Source of the DNA: Epiperipatus broadwayi
Taxonomy: Eukaryota; Onychophora; Udeonychophora; Euonychophora; Peripatidae
Reading direction: 5' to 3'
Assembly (NCBI GenBank): GCA_028023455.1
Contig: JAQFVV010006197.1
Coordinates: 18,349,254-18,413,253 of the forward strand
Length of the DNA: 64,000 bases
Below are positions 23,400 to 34,502 of the stretch, piece by piece. The notes under the pieces were generated by a model. It saw only the letters and a list, made by a program, of their open reading frames with translations. It had not been told where the DNA came from and made no database searches. The stretch's first letter is position 1, and each line of letters starts with the position of its first letter. The translations under genes and the position numbers were made by a program.

Positions 23400-24471
23400 G
23401 CATGATCTCATTTCCTGGCTTGTAAACTAATCCATATTCATAGGTGGCTAATATGTTAATTGACTGTATCTGGATTGCATATTCAGGTGATTTTTTATCC
23501 TTTCCAAAAATTCTATGTCCATATATGTATTGATGGAAATTTCTTTATTGCAAATATTATAGCCAAGGCTTCCTTACCAAATAGACTATAATTTTTTTTT
23601 ACCAACAATATCTTGGAAGCATAGGCGATCGGATGTTAGCCTTCACCATACTGTGAGACGATAGCTCCAATTCAAAAATCTGAAGCATCTGTAATAATCA
23701 TCACTTCCAGATCACTCCTATAACGCACTGAGTTTTTCTGACATTAATAAGTCCTTGGTTTTCTGGAAGACAATTTTGTGCTCTTTATTCCATTTCCAAC
23801 AATTTCCCTTATGTAATAAATCATACAATGGGGTTAATATATGTGATTTACCCTGTAAAAAAACTTTCATAGAAATTTAAGTCCCAAAAAAGCTTGTAAA
23901 TCTTTTAGTCTTAAGAGTCGCAGCTTCTTTTACAGCTCTCACTTTCTCGGGGTTAGAGTACTTTCCATCCTTATTTATAACCATGTCCCAAAATTTTTAT
24001 TTCCCAAGTTACCCAAATGCATTTGGTGGTGTTTAATCTAACACCCATTTTTTTAGCTTTAAGGAAACTTCCATTGTTAGTTTTTCCAGCTCTTCTTCTA
24101 ACTGGGACTTTAATATCATTTAGTTAGGGAATGTTTTGCAATAACATGTCCATCTTCACTTGAAAGATGTCTGGAACCACTTTATCTCATAAGGCAATTT
24201 ATTAAATTTAAGCAGACTGATGTGGGTATATAACGTTAACAATTCTGTTTTTTTCAATGACTGGTATCTGTTGAAACATGGACTTTAAATCTATCTTCAC
24301 AAAGAATGAGGCTTTCTGTAAAGTTGCTAACACTTCATTTACACTTGGCATAGGATAAGCACCCTTATTTACAGTAACTTGATAATCTTCACAGAGATGA
24401 ATAGTCTGATCCGATTTAACAATCACGACTACAGGAGTAGCCCATGACAAGTCTTCTACAAGTGACAACAT
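23400..24471 (-). pseudogene. Reverse transcriptase / RNase H-region remnant of the Gypsy element
   Basis: At 24208-24471 the frame reads WATPVVVIVKSDQTIHLCEDY, then YPMPSVNEVLATLQKASFF and KIDLKSMFQQIPV, matching RT motifs A-B of Ty3/Gypsy (SP-VVV-K-D, R-C-DYR, YP-P, F-K-DL). The YADD region and RNase H further down are fragmented by stops. It is not functional. Confidence 0.85.
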
Positions 24472-24963
24472 GCATTTTTAACCATATCTCCTATTGTCTT
24501 TTTGAACTTTGATTTCAGAGCATAGGAAACTTTCCATGGTTTACACACTGTAGGTTGGGCACCTTTAGCTAATTCTATGTCTATTAGTCTCGTTCTTAAT
24601 TCACCTATTTCCTGTTTAAACAGCTTAGGAAACTTTATTCTAACTTCACTTTCTAGTTTAACCTTCCTAATAATTATAAGACGGATTCCTAATGGAATGA
24701 AATCAGTTTTGACCAAACAGCAGTCTGTCTCTTTACAATAAAGTGGTAAAACTTTTAGTTTACTTTTCCCTGGAACAGAAACTTTTCCACATATTTGTAT
24801 TGTTTTCATTCATGTCCATGGCCACTACATTTGACTTATCCAATTTCATTCTCTTCTTGGATTTAACATTAATTTTATTCCACTCCTTCAAAGATAGAAT
24901 TGATAATCCAGCACCGCTGTCAACCTCTACATTGACTTTAATTTCATAAATGGTTACATCCAA
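24456..24963 (-). pseudogene. Protease and protease-RT linker remnant of the Gypsy element
   Basis: At 24760-24963 the frame reads VNVEVDSGAGLSILSLKEW, the retropepsin DSG active-site region. At 24456-24809 a second frame covers the linker, with FPKLFKQEIGEL and a following lysine-rich stretch typical of the region before RT. The two overlap in different frames, so at least one frameshift is present. Confidence 0.8.
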
Positions 24964-25399
24964 AGTAATTTGGAAATTGTTTGAGTCATTTAATGACTTT
25001 TTATCTCTAACTTTCTACAAGCTCCACTTCCCCCTTGATTTCAAGTTTGTATTTGGTATGTCTTTTTCATTTTATGCAAATGAAAGCTAAATGTCATTTA
25101 ATGCCACAAATATGGCATTTTTCTGATTTTAATTTGCACACTCTTTTTGTCTGCTAAACAATTCCACAGCAATAGCATGCTAATTCATTTCTTTTGAATT
25201 TTTTAGGTGATTTATCCATCTTAGCTCTGTATATGCTTGTGATATTTTTTAATTCATTTGTTACCATTTGATATTTGGATACAATATATATTATTAGCTC
25301 AGGAGCTATACATTTTAAGGTAACCATTCTTTGTTATATCACTTCACTTAGTGGAGTTTTCCACTGAGATTGTGGATGAACATCCCATATGGAAGTTGA

Positions 25400-25789
25400 T
25401 TCAGGAGTATGTCCTCTAAATCCATCATAAATTCACAATATCTGGCCAATGTACACAATGCCAGATTGTAATCTTGGTAACTCTCTCGAGGGTAGTTTTC
25501 TCATTCAAAAATGCAAATGAGCTATCCACTTCATTACCGCTGGCTGAAAATATGCAAGATTTTCAATTAATTTACTGAATGGTATATCTTCTGGAGTCTT
25601 GGGATCACATAACTGCTTAGCAATTTGTATAATATCACTACCGGCAAAAAACAAGTGTTTTGAAACTTTAAGCTTAACATCTTCAATTTTACTGATCCTC
25701 ATGTAACAATCTCTGTGCTCCACATATTTATTCCATTCTGAGATATTACTGACATCACATTCACACAAGTTATGAATAGGAACTGCCAT
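25400..25789 (-). pseudogene. Gag remnant of the Gypsy element
   Basis: The open frame at 25505-25789 (about 94 codons) starts MAVPIHNLCE and contains SEWNKYVEHRDCYMRI and KQLCDPKTPEDIPFSKLIE, a pattern common in K02A2.6-type Gypsy gag (a -L--P--P-E--F--L- segment). Downstream pieces in other frames, such as YQDYNLALCTLARYCEF, continue the gag pattern. No intact zinc knuckle survives. Confidence 0.65.
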
Positions 25790-25886
25790 TTTTCCTCTTT
25801 TCTTTTTTCACACAATGTATAATTCTTCTTTTTTAACTTAATTTTCTCTATGCAAGTTTTTCTTAAAAATTATTAGCTGCACCATC

Positions 25887-26511
25887 TGCTGTATCCATGG
25901 GGAGACAATCTCACCATATAGGCAAAATGAATAATACACACACAACTTGAATAGATATACCTGCAAGGTTATTTGTTTGCTGAGGCATTAATTTAACAAT
26001 ATAATAATAAAATTATATTACTGACAACAATTTATCCCATTTACCTTTGGGAATTGCTATGGTACATTTAGTATGAAAATATTTTATTTCACACACAGTT
26101 TCTAATTATACAGTTCATTAATCTCCAAAAGGTTTGTTTAACTAGTCTAATTTAAATCTATGCAATTGCAAACCTCTTCCCATTTGAAATTGTAATAGTA
26201 AATAATTAACTAAAAACTAACTTCATTCAGCTTTATCTTTTCTCCCTTTCGAGAATGCATTATTTTACTTTCAGCAGCCATTTTTTTCTCTTGACTGTGA
26301 TTGTCTGCTTTCGACCAATTTGCGCAAAAATTCTCTCTCTTTTTATTAGCTACACTAATTTACATAACTTATTTTAGTTCTTTTTATAATATGTTTTTTT
26401 TAGAGTAATCATTTGGGGAGGGGGGGAGATAACAATACTGTTAGTGCAACGTATATGATTTAATTAAAACTTTATTTATACACAATTTAAAATATTTGCA
26501 CCATCAATACA
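25887..26511 (-). repeat. 5' LTR of the minus-strand Gypsy element
   Basis: Partner of 21403-21984; it begins on the minus strand with TGTATTGATGG and ends with CAGCA. The next bases contain TGGTGCAG, the putative primer binding site, also found after the LTR ending at 46308. The two Gypsy elements therefore used the same tRNA primer type. Confidence 0.8.
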
Positions 26512-28731
26512 GATTCTGAAGCAATTAACTTGTTTAAAAGTTCTTTTAATATTAAGGGTATATGGGATGTAAGTGGAATTGTGGGTAATATATAGTATAA
26601 ATTTGTTATCTTTTATTCCTTTACACTTGAGAAGTCTGCTTGTAGCAGTGAAACCACGGATTATGTTTTAAAGTTTATTTTCTTTGGCTAGTCTGGTTTA
26701 GTTGTGAATTTGGGATAATTTTGATATATATATAAGCATATATCACATATTTATCTATGTATATGGTTGTGTATTATTATTATTAATTATAGTGACATTT
26801 TGATAGAAGACACCTAAATATCTAGGTATCAAAGGCTGTTCAAGCAGTTACTGCCAACAATGAAAAATAGATCACATTTCTGCAAAATCTGTTTGTAGTG
26901 TGATCTGTTGAAATATTGATGTAAACTTTGACATTAATAGACAATTACATACAAGGATGAATCTGAGATACATATCCGTTTGCGTATAGCTACATAATGA
27001 AGGAAAAAAATCTGATCATTTAAAATTGATAGTAATACCCCCAACTTTACTTTCTGCTTCAATAATGATAGTTATATATAAGTGTTTTTATAAAGCATAC
27101 AGATATTATAGATATTTAATGGTGGATATTTTAATCTGAATATTTAAATATTTTGGTAGCTTGTTAGGCAAGTAAATGATTCAAATGTTAAATTATGGCA
27201 TAGAATTCAATTATCTGTTTCTGTATTTGCAAGTCATCTATAAGATCATTGTTCTGCCATAATTATTGTATAGGCATGAGATACAAAGTACTTGTGACAC
27301 TAGATTACTGGAAAAAATTTCATTAAGGATATTCTACAATATTCTGAGAATACAATGGCAAACAACATGACATACGACTAATCAATATATTTTTTATCTT
27401 ATTGAATGAGATTTCTACATTTATAAGAGTATATCTTCTCAAGATTGGAACATGAAAAAGATGATTATGGAAAATTTGAGCATAATTTTTATGGAAAAAA
27501 TATAAACCAGGCCTATATTTCATTGGAAAGCTAGTTAAAATTAAGTATGGTCTGAACATTTTTTAGAAATAAGTTTTCTGCAATAAATATTAAAAATGCA
27601 ATAGCTTAAAGATAATAAATTAAACCGACTTATATCTATATTTTGTCTAAAAAATTATTAATTGAATAGCATTTGGTTCTTCCAAGAAGTCTTAAAGTAA
27701 TTAAATGGGGTAAATTTTTAATACATCCTTGTCATTGCAGCTGTTAATAACATGCAATTATTCTTATAATAAGCTGCTACCAATACATATCCAGTATGGT
27801 GAGTTTACTAACCTCTGAGTTTAAAACCAAAAAATTTCTGTGGTCTTCATTCACAGATGCTTCAGACCTTAACTGAGACATTAATTGAGCTTTGTTGAAG
27901 ACAGATAGCTTGTACGCTTATTGTCTTTTTAAATTTACAACATCCAGCAAAAAATAAATTATAACCCTTATATTCTAAACTGTAATATTAGAAGTCAAGG
28001 CAGCAAATGATAAATAAAGGCAGAAAGGGCTAAGAACTACCATGCTGTAAACTAAAGCTGCTATTTGCTTTCTACAACTGTACATCATTTTACAATGAAG
28101 GAATATTGTATGAATTAGAAAAATCAGTATTAAATGAGGCATTGTAAAACGTTATGAAGTTAAAAAAAAGCACAAACAACTAATGTTGAATTACTGTAAG
28201 CATAAATGGAATGAGATTCATTATAACTAAAAGATGGAAAAATAATATTGTGCAGAGATTGATGGTATATCAGACAGAATAACAAGATTAGTTAGTTATT
28301 CAAGTTAAAGAAAGGTTCCAATTGCAAGTATTTCAAATATACATTCTCGATTTGAGAAAGAAATGGAGAATACTTAAATTTTTATAAAATGTTTTTGATC
28401 AAACATTTTAAAATTATTATTGGAATTTTAATGCATTAATTGAAAAACATTGAAAGACAAAACTGGTTGGGTAAATTTGGAGACAGCAATTAAGAAAGAC
28501 ATGGTGAGAAAGTAAGTTACCAGATATTTGGTTTATATCTTCTCTAAAATAAAAAATATGTATTCTTAAAACTGTAATGACTTACAATGCCATTCTGGCA
28601 CTACTGGTGCTTAAACTTCTTATGAATGACAGAAACAAAGCCATCTCATTATTTAATTATTTTTTTATTAGATATAATTCAATGTTTGTGTATATAGTAT
28701 ATTTAATTTATAATTACTTTTTTTTTTTAAG

Positions 28732-28857
28732 TATGAAATGAAAAATCTTCAAAAACTGTTAGATGAAGAGAATATGATATTTCAATTCCAGTCTTCATGT
28801 ACCAAAACAGATGAAGAATTACAGAAAAATGTTGGAAGTGGACAACAGCCAGAATGA
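28732..28857 (+). CDS. Last exon of the coiled-coil gene
   Basis: A ten-T polypyrimidine tract and acceptor taag lead into TAT GAA ATG AAA AAT, in phase with the previous exon. It encodes YEMKNLQKLLDEENMIFQF, SSCTKTDEELQKNVG and ends SGQQPE with TGA at 28855-28857. The helix is continuous with LEKLK of the previous exon, so the coiled coil spans the splice junction. It is followed by a 3' UTR with two AATAAA motifs. The consistent phases across 15 kb are the main support for this gene model. Confidence 0.65.
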   Translation, partial: YEMKNLQKLLDEENMIFQFQSSCTKTDEELQKNVGSGQQPE

Positions 28858-29121
28858 AATTCAAGCACCGCAATATATAGCTAATTCAATTCAATTAATT
28901 AATTCTCATACATTAATGAATGATTAAATCAACAACAAAAATTTATGTCATTATAGGTCTTTCAGCTGCAGGAAAATATGTCTTAAACAATTGTTAAATC
29001 AACCTGCAAATATATTCATAAATGAATACTTTAAACTTGTAGTACGTACTCAATTTTATTTGATGATTTTATGAATTTTCAAAGGAATGATGTTCTTTTT
29101 TAATATCTGAACATTTAATTT

Positions 29122-29240
29122 AATAAACTATTAGTTTTATTAAAGGTAAAAAAAACATATTAGCATAAGAGATAGACATCTAATATCACTTTATATAATT
29201 TGAGCATTAAAATAAAATTTTAATTTTTCAAACATGTGTC
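29122..29240 (+). terminator. Poly(A) signals of the coiled-coil gene
   Basis: AATAAA occurs at 29122-29127 and at 29211-29216. The second is followed by a GT-rich stretch (tgtgtctgt, about 29235), the usual downstream element. This places the mRNA end near 29230, about 370 bp after the stop. Confidence 0.45.
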
Positions 29241-30289
29241 TGTAATTATTATTACTATTATATTGCAATGATTTTAAGTTTCTCTTAGTATGTTACATAA
29301 CATAGGAACAATTCCTTGGAATAGCAAGAAATACCTACCATTAACACTTAATCAGATCTATAGTAAATAACTATATGGAAATTAATATGCTATTAAAAGA
29401 GATAAGAAATGGATATTTAGAATCTTGAACTGGATCCCAAGAGATTATAACAGATCTAAAAAGAAACCGGAATATGAGATGAAAGGATGGAATGATCTTC
29501 ATCATGCAATGGATTAATAATGGTTGAAAATGGTGATTGTAATTAAATATAAAATACTATACAACTATAATGTTTGTTAGTTGTACAAAATCATACAAAC
29601 TGAAATAAATACTAAAGCAAATCACTTTTTTAAATATTTAATATAAAATATTATTGAATCAATTTGGATAACTAAAGATGCCACTTTTAAGTAGTATTGC
29701 AATGACAATTGTCCAATTTTTAATCATTCACTTTTTAGATTTCTTGTAGATATTTGTTGAGCTTCGGAAATTGGAAATAAGTTGTCTGAAACATTAAAAA
29801 AATTAAAATTTAGGTTAGTTACGAGCAACATCTTTAAGTATTTTTAATTTAAACATATTACTGAATCAAACTTTTAATGTTAAAAATTGGATTTACAAAA
29901 TATGGAATTGAAAAAAATATAGTCAAATAACTTAATCTTAACATTTTTAAAATATACTATTTACTATCAAAGCAAATTTTTTATATATTTTTTTTTCACG
30001 TATAAGTTATATTATAATTCAAAGTCTTTCACTGATGTCTTATGTTTAAAAATGATAGGTTCATTTCATACTACATTAATCGTTATTCTTTTTAAGTTTC
30101 TAAATAATAATCTAGTTAAGGAATGGCTATACTTTCCTGCAAACAAATATAGGGAATTAATTTTAAAAAAGTTATATTAAAATGTGCAAGAGCTGAAAAG
30201 AGTGATGAAAGAGCAGCTCTGCTTTCTGATAAAACATCACTTTCTAAAATTAAATGATTTCACACATAAAAAAGTGTTCCCAACCTTTT
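29241..30289. other. Intergenic, no gene seen
   Basis: AT-rich sequence with no coding pattern, RNA gene or clear repeat. Confidence 0.4.
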
Positions 30290-31520
30290 TTGAGTCCTGA
30301 TCTACTTTTACAACAACCAAGTAATCTATCCTCTATCACATTTGTATCGAGGATATTTTTAATAGATTTTTCACAATTTTACTCCTTTATTTAATGTGAT
30401 GTTTATTATCTGGTCAATCAACTTAAACATTTGTGGCAGTTTCTGCTAAAGCCAAACCTCATGCCTTTCTCAACATTCAATCTATTTTTTTGCCTTCATT
30501 TTGCTATGAAAAAGCATTGAATATATAATTTTGCCAAAATACTCAGCACACCAAAATGAAATCAGAATTTTTTTTATAAAACAAATTATGTTTAGATTTG
30601 TTAACTGCAGATTTGAGGATATAGAGAATGAGTTTCTTGTCAGTGCAATTTCTTGTTTAAACTCAACAAAATACCATTGCCACCCCCCCACCCCCTGAAG
30701 TGTCCAGTAATTTCTTTCTTTAGACTATCATCCAGTTCAATTTCAAATTCCTCTACTACAATTTGTTTTTTCAAACATGGCAATGTTTCCAAGATTTATT
30801 TTCTGTTGGTAGTTTTGCAGCTGGAATACAAATTCCTGAAGATTGTCTTGAAAATTGAATAATGTGTTTGACTTCCTCAAAGTCTCAGGTCTAGTTATTT
30901 GCTGGTATAAAATATCTGCTAAGAAAATAACTCTTTTCTTCCATGTTTAATCATTAAAGTAAGTCACAAGGTTATATTTCTCTTGTACAAGGTTATTTCT
31001 GCATTTAAAAAAAAACAACAACCTAATTTAATCTTTCAAGTCAAAGATATGATTATCATTTTCTTTCGTCCATACAATAATGTAGAAAATAACTTTGTGA
31101 TCACATTTCATGTCTTTATAAAATTCTTTGGACAAATTAATGATGCTCCAGATTTTTTTATAATTAGCAAAAAAGCCAAATTTTTATTAGAAAGATAAAT
31201 ATTAGTGAATTATGCAGTGAATAGCTTTTACATGCAAGCAAATTCTTTTATCTAAAAATCAGATTTCAAATTTAGTTTTGCTAATCCATAGCCTTTCTTC
31301 TTTGTAGTCTTCAATTTCAAAAAGATATTTATTTTCTCTATAATATGTTGACCTTTGATAATAATTTTAAGTGCACTACAAAACAAACTTTTTTCTAATG
31401 TCATCTGAATGAATATATTTCAGAAACACAATGATCACTGATTCTTCAATGTGGAAAAAAAAAATAACAGAGAAATTTTGATTTCATTGAAGACCTACTC
31501 TTTTACATCTATGGACATAT
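30290..31520 (-). pseudogene. hAT-family transposase remnant
   Basis: Read on the minus strand, broken frames give, in order, pieces resembling ZBED5/SCAND3-type hAT transposases: EESVIIVFLKYIHSDDI, then the HCIIH segment (compare HC--HR in the family), then VIFLADILYQQ, LFNFQDNLQEFVFQLQNY and GNIAMFE. Near the end a gttcccaacctttttt motif (about 30279-30295) matches the usual inner part of hAT termini. Stops and shifts throughout make it inactive. The other terminus was not found. Confidence 0.6.
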
Positions 31521-33092
31521 CTAAAATGCATCTTTGAATAGTGACAGATGACATCTCATATCATGACTTCTCAAAGCAGTAATTTCATTATCTTCAACAT
31601 GCAAGATTTGATGAGCACTTCTCCAATCTTATGAGTTTGTTTTCAAATTTCCAGTGTAAATTCATATAATATTTGCATTACTGCTATACTCTATTGCTAA
31701 AACATTTATATAGAATCAAGTCTCTCATGATATTTGAAATTAATTTCATGGCATCGAAAGAATAGTTTGCCTCTATATGACATTAGTATTATGGTTTCAT
31801 AACTTCAGCACCAAGAACACTATATAAAATGCACTGAGGCTCCCCTATGACAAAAACTGATAAAAATAATATATATATTGTAACCTCAACTTTCCTCAGC
31901 GCAATCTTTAACTTATTTAACCTCAACAAACTCTCATTTATTTCAAGTAGCTAGTCAATTGAATTTAATATTAACTTTTAGGATCAAACAAGGGATGGCT
32001 AGTGTGTTTATCTATTAATATTAACAATAAGATCAAGTATACCCGGGTGCCAAATTGCAACTATAAATCATAATACCCACCAGCAATCATCATCATTAGA
32101 CACATTTAGGACTATAGAAGATAATGGAGAAAGTAACTAAATCGTCTCTTAAAAAAAATAATATTGATAAAACCATTCAATCTATGTGGTCTTAATTTCA
32201 AACCTAGCATTAGTCATGCAAATATTTCATGATAAATTTATTATTAAATTCATAATAATGTAATAACTTTCTTCCACAACTTTATTATAAATATCTGATC
32301 TCGAGTGGTAACTACAGAAAATATTATATATATTTCTCATTTATATATGACTGGAAATAAATCAGTAATCGATGCAGAGAACTCATAATTTATGCTCATA
32401 ATATAAAATTATTATTTAATTGTATTTAATACAAGATAAAAATTATCATAAATAAATCCTTCCCATTTAATTTCATTACTTTATTTTTTGTTCTCAGCAT
32501 CTATCACTTTTAATAGCTACAATTATATAACACGGAATGTCTGTGTTATGTTCTCTAATCCGAGAATCCCTAATCTTATTTCTCTAAACACACATAGATC
32601 TTTCGATCAACTATCAATTCATGATCCCTATTTTAATAATAGTATAATAATTTTATTATAATATGCTACTTGACTTCCAAACTAGCTCTTAGACTAATAA
32701 TCGAACTGCTCTTTCTCAAGGTCTAGATCTGCCAAGAGGTGCCCTTATAAGCGATTACATTGTAATGGATATGATCCCAAATATGTTAAAATAAATTTTA
32801 ATACGAGTTTACTAGTGGGAATCACTCTAAACACCAAGAGCGGGAAAGGGATTTTATGTCTGCTCCCAATATTCACAACATTACAACGAACCAAAAGATT
32901 AAATTTATTAAACTTAACTTAACTATTCCCTATCATTTTATTCTATTATATCTAATCTATTGACCAAATTTTAATTAATAATTTTAAATCTATCATATTT
33001 TGCCAAAATAAACTATGGAAGTAAAACATGGACATTAATCATATAAATCGATCAAAAATTACTTATGAAAATAAAATACGGAAATAAATCAT
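31521..33092. other. Intergenic, no gene seen
   Basis: AT-rich, with no coding pattern. The first part may contain more of the decayed hAT element. Confidence 0.35.
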
Positions 33093-33106
33093 AAAATTAG
33101 ATTATG
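33093..33106. repeat. Left target-site duplication of the hammerhead palindrome
   Basis: The 14 bp aaaattagattatg is repeated exactly at 34489-34502, and everything between belongs to one repeat family. It therefore marks a single insertion event. Confidence 0.8.
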
Positions 33107-33211
33107 TAATATTAGGGTATGAGCACAGACTTTCACACGACCCACCACTCTCCACTCCATCTAATAACATTGATACACTTAAACACATATATGTTGAAAA
33201 GATAAATAATC

Positions 33212-33255
33212 ACCAATATTCGTATTTCATGCTAAACCAGCAATCATCAGTTGGT
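33212..33255 (-). ncRNA. Type I hammerhead ribozyme, family B copy 1
   Basis: On the minus strand: stem I ACCAA (33255-33251), core CTGATGA (33250-33244), stem II TGCT/AGCA with loop GGTTT, then GAAA and a short stem III whose sequence here is ATACGAAT, cleavage base A, and stem I partner TTGGT (33216-33212). Stem III keeps two A-U pairs around an ACGA loop. The stem II closing pair is U-U rather than the usual G-C. Confidence 0.7.
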
Positions 33256-33681
33256 CCAGATTATCATCACACATATATACTATAAGTGCTCAAATATATA
33301 TTAAGATAGACAATCCTCATACTTTAATGGACAGACTTCAATCTACTCCACACTCCAACTCTTCAACCGTCCATCCAATTGAAAATCTGATGATGGAATG
33401 CTCAAAGGCCACCCTGAGGCCGAGATTCTTGTCACACCCATGTTGACCTAAGGTCAATCTAAAACCCCACATGTACAGGACATAATCCATTAAATACATA
33501 TGCAAGGATGGGCAGACATCTCTATAATGTAATAACTGAAACACAGGCTTATTTATACTTGTGTCTATAGATATGTAATATTAGGGTATGAGCACAGACT
33601 TTCACACGACCCACCACTCTCCACTCCATCTAATAACACTGATACACTTAAACACATATATGTTGAAAAAGATAAATAATC

Positions 33682-33725
33682 ACCAATATACGTATTTCAT
33701 GCTAAACCAGCAATCATCAGTTGGT
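33682..33725 (-). ncRNA. Type I hammerhead ribozyme, family B copy 2 (best preserved)
   Basis: All elements match: ACCAA (33725-33721), CTGATGA (33720-33714), stem II TGCT/AGCA, GAAA, ATACGTAT forming stem III with an ACGT loop, A as the cleavage base, and TTGGT closing the 5-bp stem I (33686-33682). Of the four copies this one deviates least from the shared form and is the best candidate for activity. Confidence 0.75.
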
Positions 33726-33819
33726 CCAGATTATCATCTCCACACATATATACTATAAGTGCTCAAATATATATTAAGATAGACAATCTTCATACTTTAA
33801 TGGACAGACTTCAATCTGG

Positions 33820-33863
33820 ACCAACTGATGATTGCTGGTTTATCATGAAATACGTATATTGGT
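33820..33863 (+). ncRNA. Type I hammerhead ribozyme, family B copy 3
   Basis: Same layout on the plus strand: ACCAA 33820-33824, CTGATGA 33825-33831, GAAA present, TTGGT 33859-33863. One stem II base is changed (AGCA becomes ATCA), breaking a G-C pair, so activity is probably reduced. Confidence 0.65.
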
Positions 33864-34294
33864 GATTATTTATCTTTTCAACATATATGTGTTTAAGGGT
33901 ATCAGTATTATTAGATGGAGTGGAGAGTGGTGGGTCGTGTGAAAGTTTGTGCTCATACCCTAATATTACATATATATATATAGACACAAGTATAAATAAG
34001 CCTGTGTTTCAGTTATTACATTATAGAGATGTCTGCCCATCCTTGCATATGTATTTAATGGATTATGTCCTGTACATGTGGGGTTCAGATTGACCTTAGG
34101 TCAACATGGGTGTGACAAGAATCTCAGCCTCAGGGTGGCCTTTAAGCATTCCATCATCAGATTTTCAATTGGATGGACGGTTGAAGAGTTGGAGTGTGGA
34201 GTAGATTGAAATCTGTCCATTAAAGTATGAGGATTGTCTATCTTAATATATATTTGAGCACTTATAGTATATATGTGTGGAGATGATAATCTGG

Positions 34295-34338
34295 ACCAAC
34301 TGATGATTGCTGGTTTAGCATAAAATACGTATATTGGT
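34295..34338 (+). ncRNA. Hammerhead ribozyme, family B copy 4 (core mutated)
   Basis: ACCAA 34295-34299, CTGATGA 34300-34306, intact stem II, and TTGGT 34334-34338. The conserved GAAA has become AAAA (loss of G12, a base needed for general-base catalysis), so this copy should be inactive. Confidence 0.65.
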
Positions 34339-34488
34339 GATTATTTATCTTTTCAACATATATGTGTTTAAATGTATCAGTGTTATTAGATGGAGTGGAG
34401 AGTGGTGGGTCGTGTGAAAGTCTGTGCTCATACCCTAATATTACATATATATAGACACAAGTATAAATAAGCCTGTGTTTCAGTTATT

Positions 34489-34502
34489 AAAATTAGATTA
34501 TG
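34489..34502. repeat. Right target-site duplication of the hammerhead palindrome
   Basis: Exact partner of 33093-33106 (aaaattagattatg). A duplication of this length is compatible with target-primed reverse transcription as in Penelope-like elements and does not fit hAT (8 bp) or Gypsy (4-6 bp) insertion. Confidence 0.8.

Larger units (their letters stand above)
21403..26511 (-). mobile_element. Decayed Ty3/Gypsy (K02A2.6/Mag-like) LTR retrotransposon, minus strand
   Basis: Two LTRs in direct orientation (21403-21984 and 25887-26511) flank gag, protease, RT, RNase H-region and integrase remnants in the usual Gypsy order on the minus strand. Read on that strand each LTR starts TGTA(C/T)TGATGG and ends GCA. 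The primer site after the 5' LTR contains TGGTGCAG. The flanks read gactc (21398-21402) and gattc (26512-26516), a 5-bp duplication with one mismatch. Many stops and frameshifts make it inactive. It is antisense to the host gene in whose intron it lies. Confidence 0.85.
18111..28731 (+). other. Intron (~10.6 kb) hosting an antisense Gypsy element
   Basis: Phase 0 on both sides. Apart from the Gypsy element at 21403-26511, the sequence is AT-rich with no supported gene. Open frames at 19140-19328, 20928-21137 and 27323-27559 have low-complexity composition and no motifs. Confidence 0.5.
33107..34488. mobile_element. Palindromic retrozyme- or Penelope pLTR-like insertion with four hammerheads (family B)
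   Basis: The insert consists of a ~470-bp unit present as about 1.5 copies in minus orientation (33107-33818) followed head-to-head by about 1.5 copies in plus orientation (33819-34488). Hammerhead positions give the period: 33212 to 33682 is 470 bp and 33820 to 34295 is 475 bp. Both outer ends stop at the same family sequences (taatattaggg on the left; gtttcagttatt on the right). An exact 14-bp duplication flanks the whole, so the composite inserted as one unit. No protein is encoded; open frames are mirror images of one another. Tandem monomers with type I hammerheads are known from metazoan retrozymes and Penelope-like elements, which the arrangement resembles. Confidence 0.8.

Noticed and set aside
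24743-24949. Plus-strand open frame
   Set aside because: Antisense shadow of the Gypsy protease region.
33338-34093. Mirror-image open frames in the hammerhead palindrome
   Set aside because: They come from the inverted repeat units and are interrupted in the other copies; the unit is best explained as non-coding.
34140-34170. Second CTGATGA inside each family B unit (minus strand at about 34155)
   Set aside because: It lacks the following stem II and GAAA.
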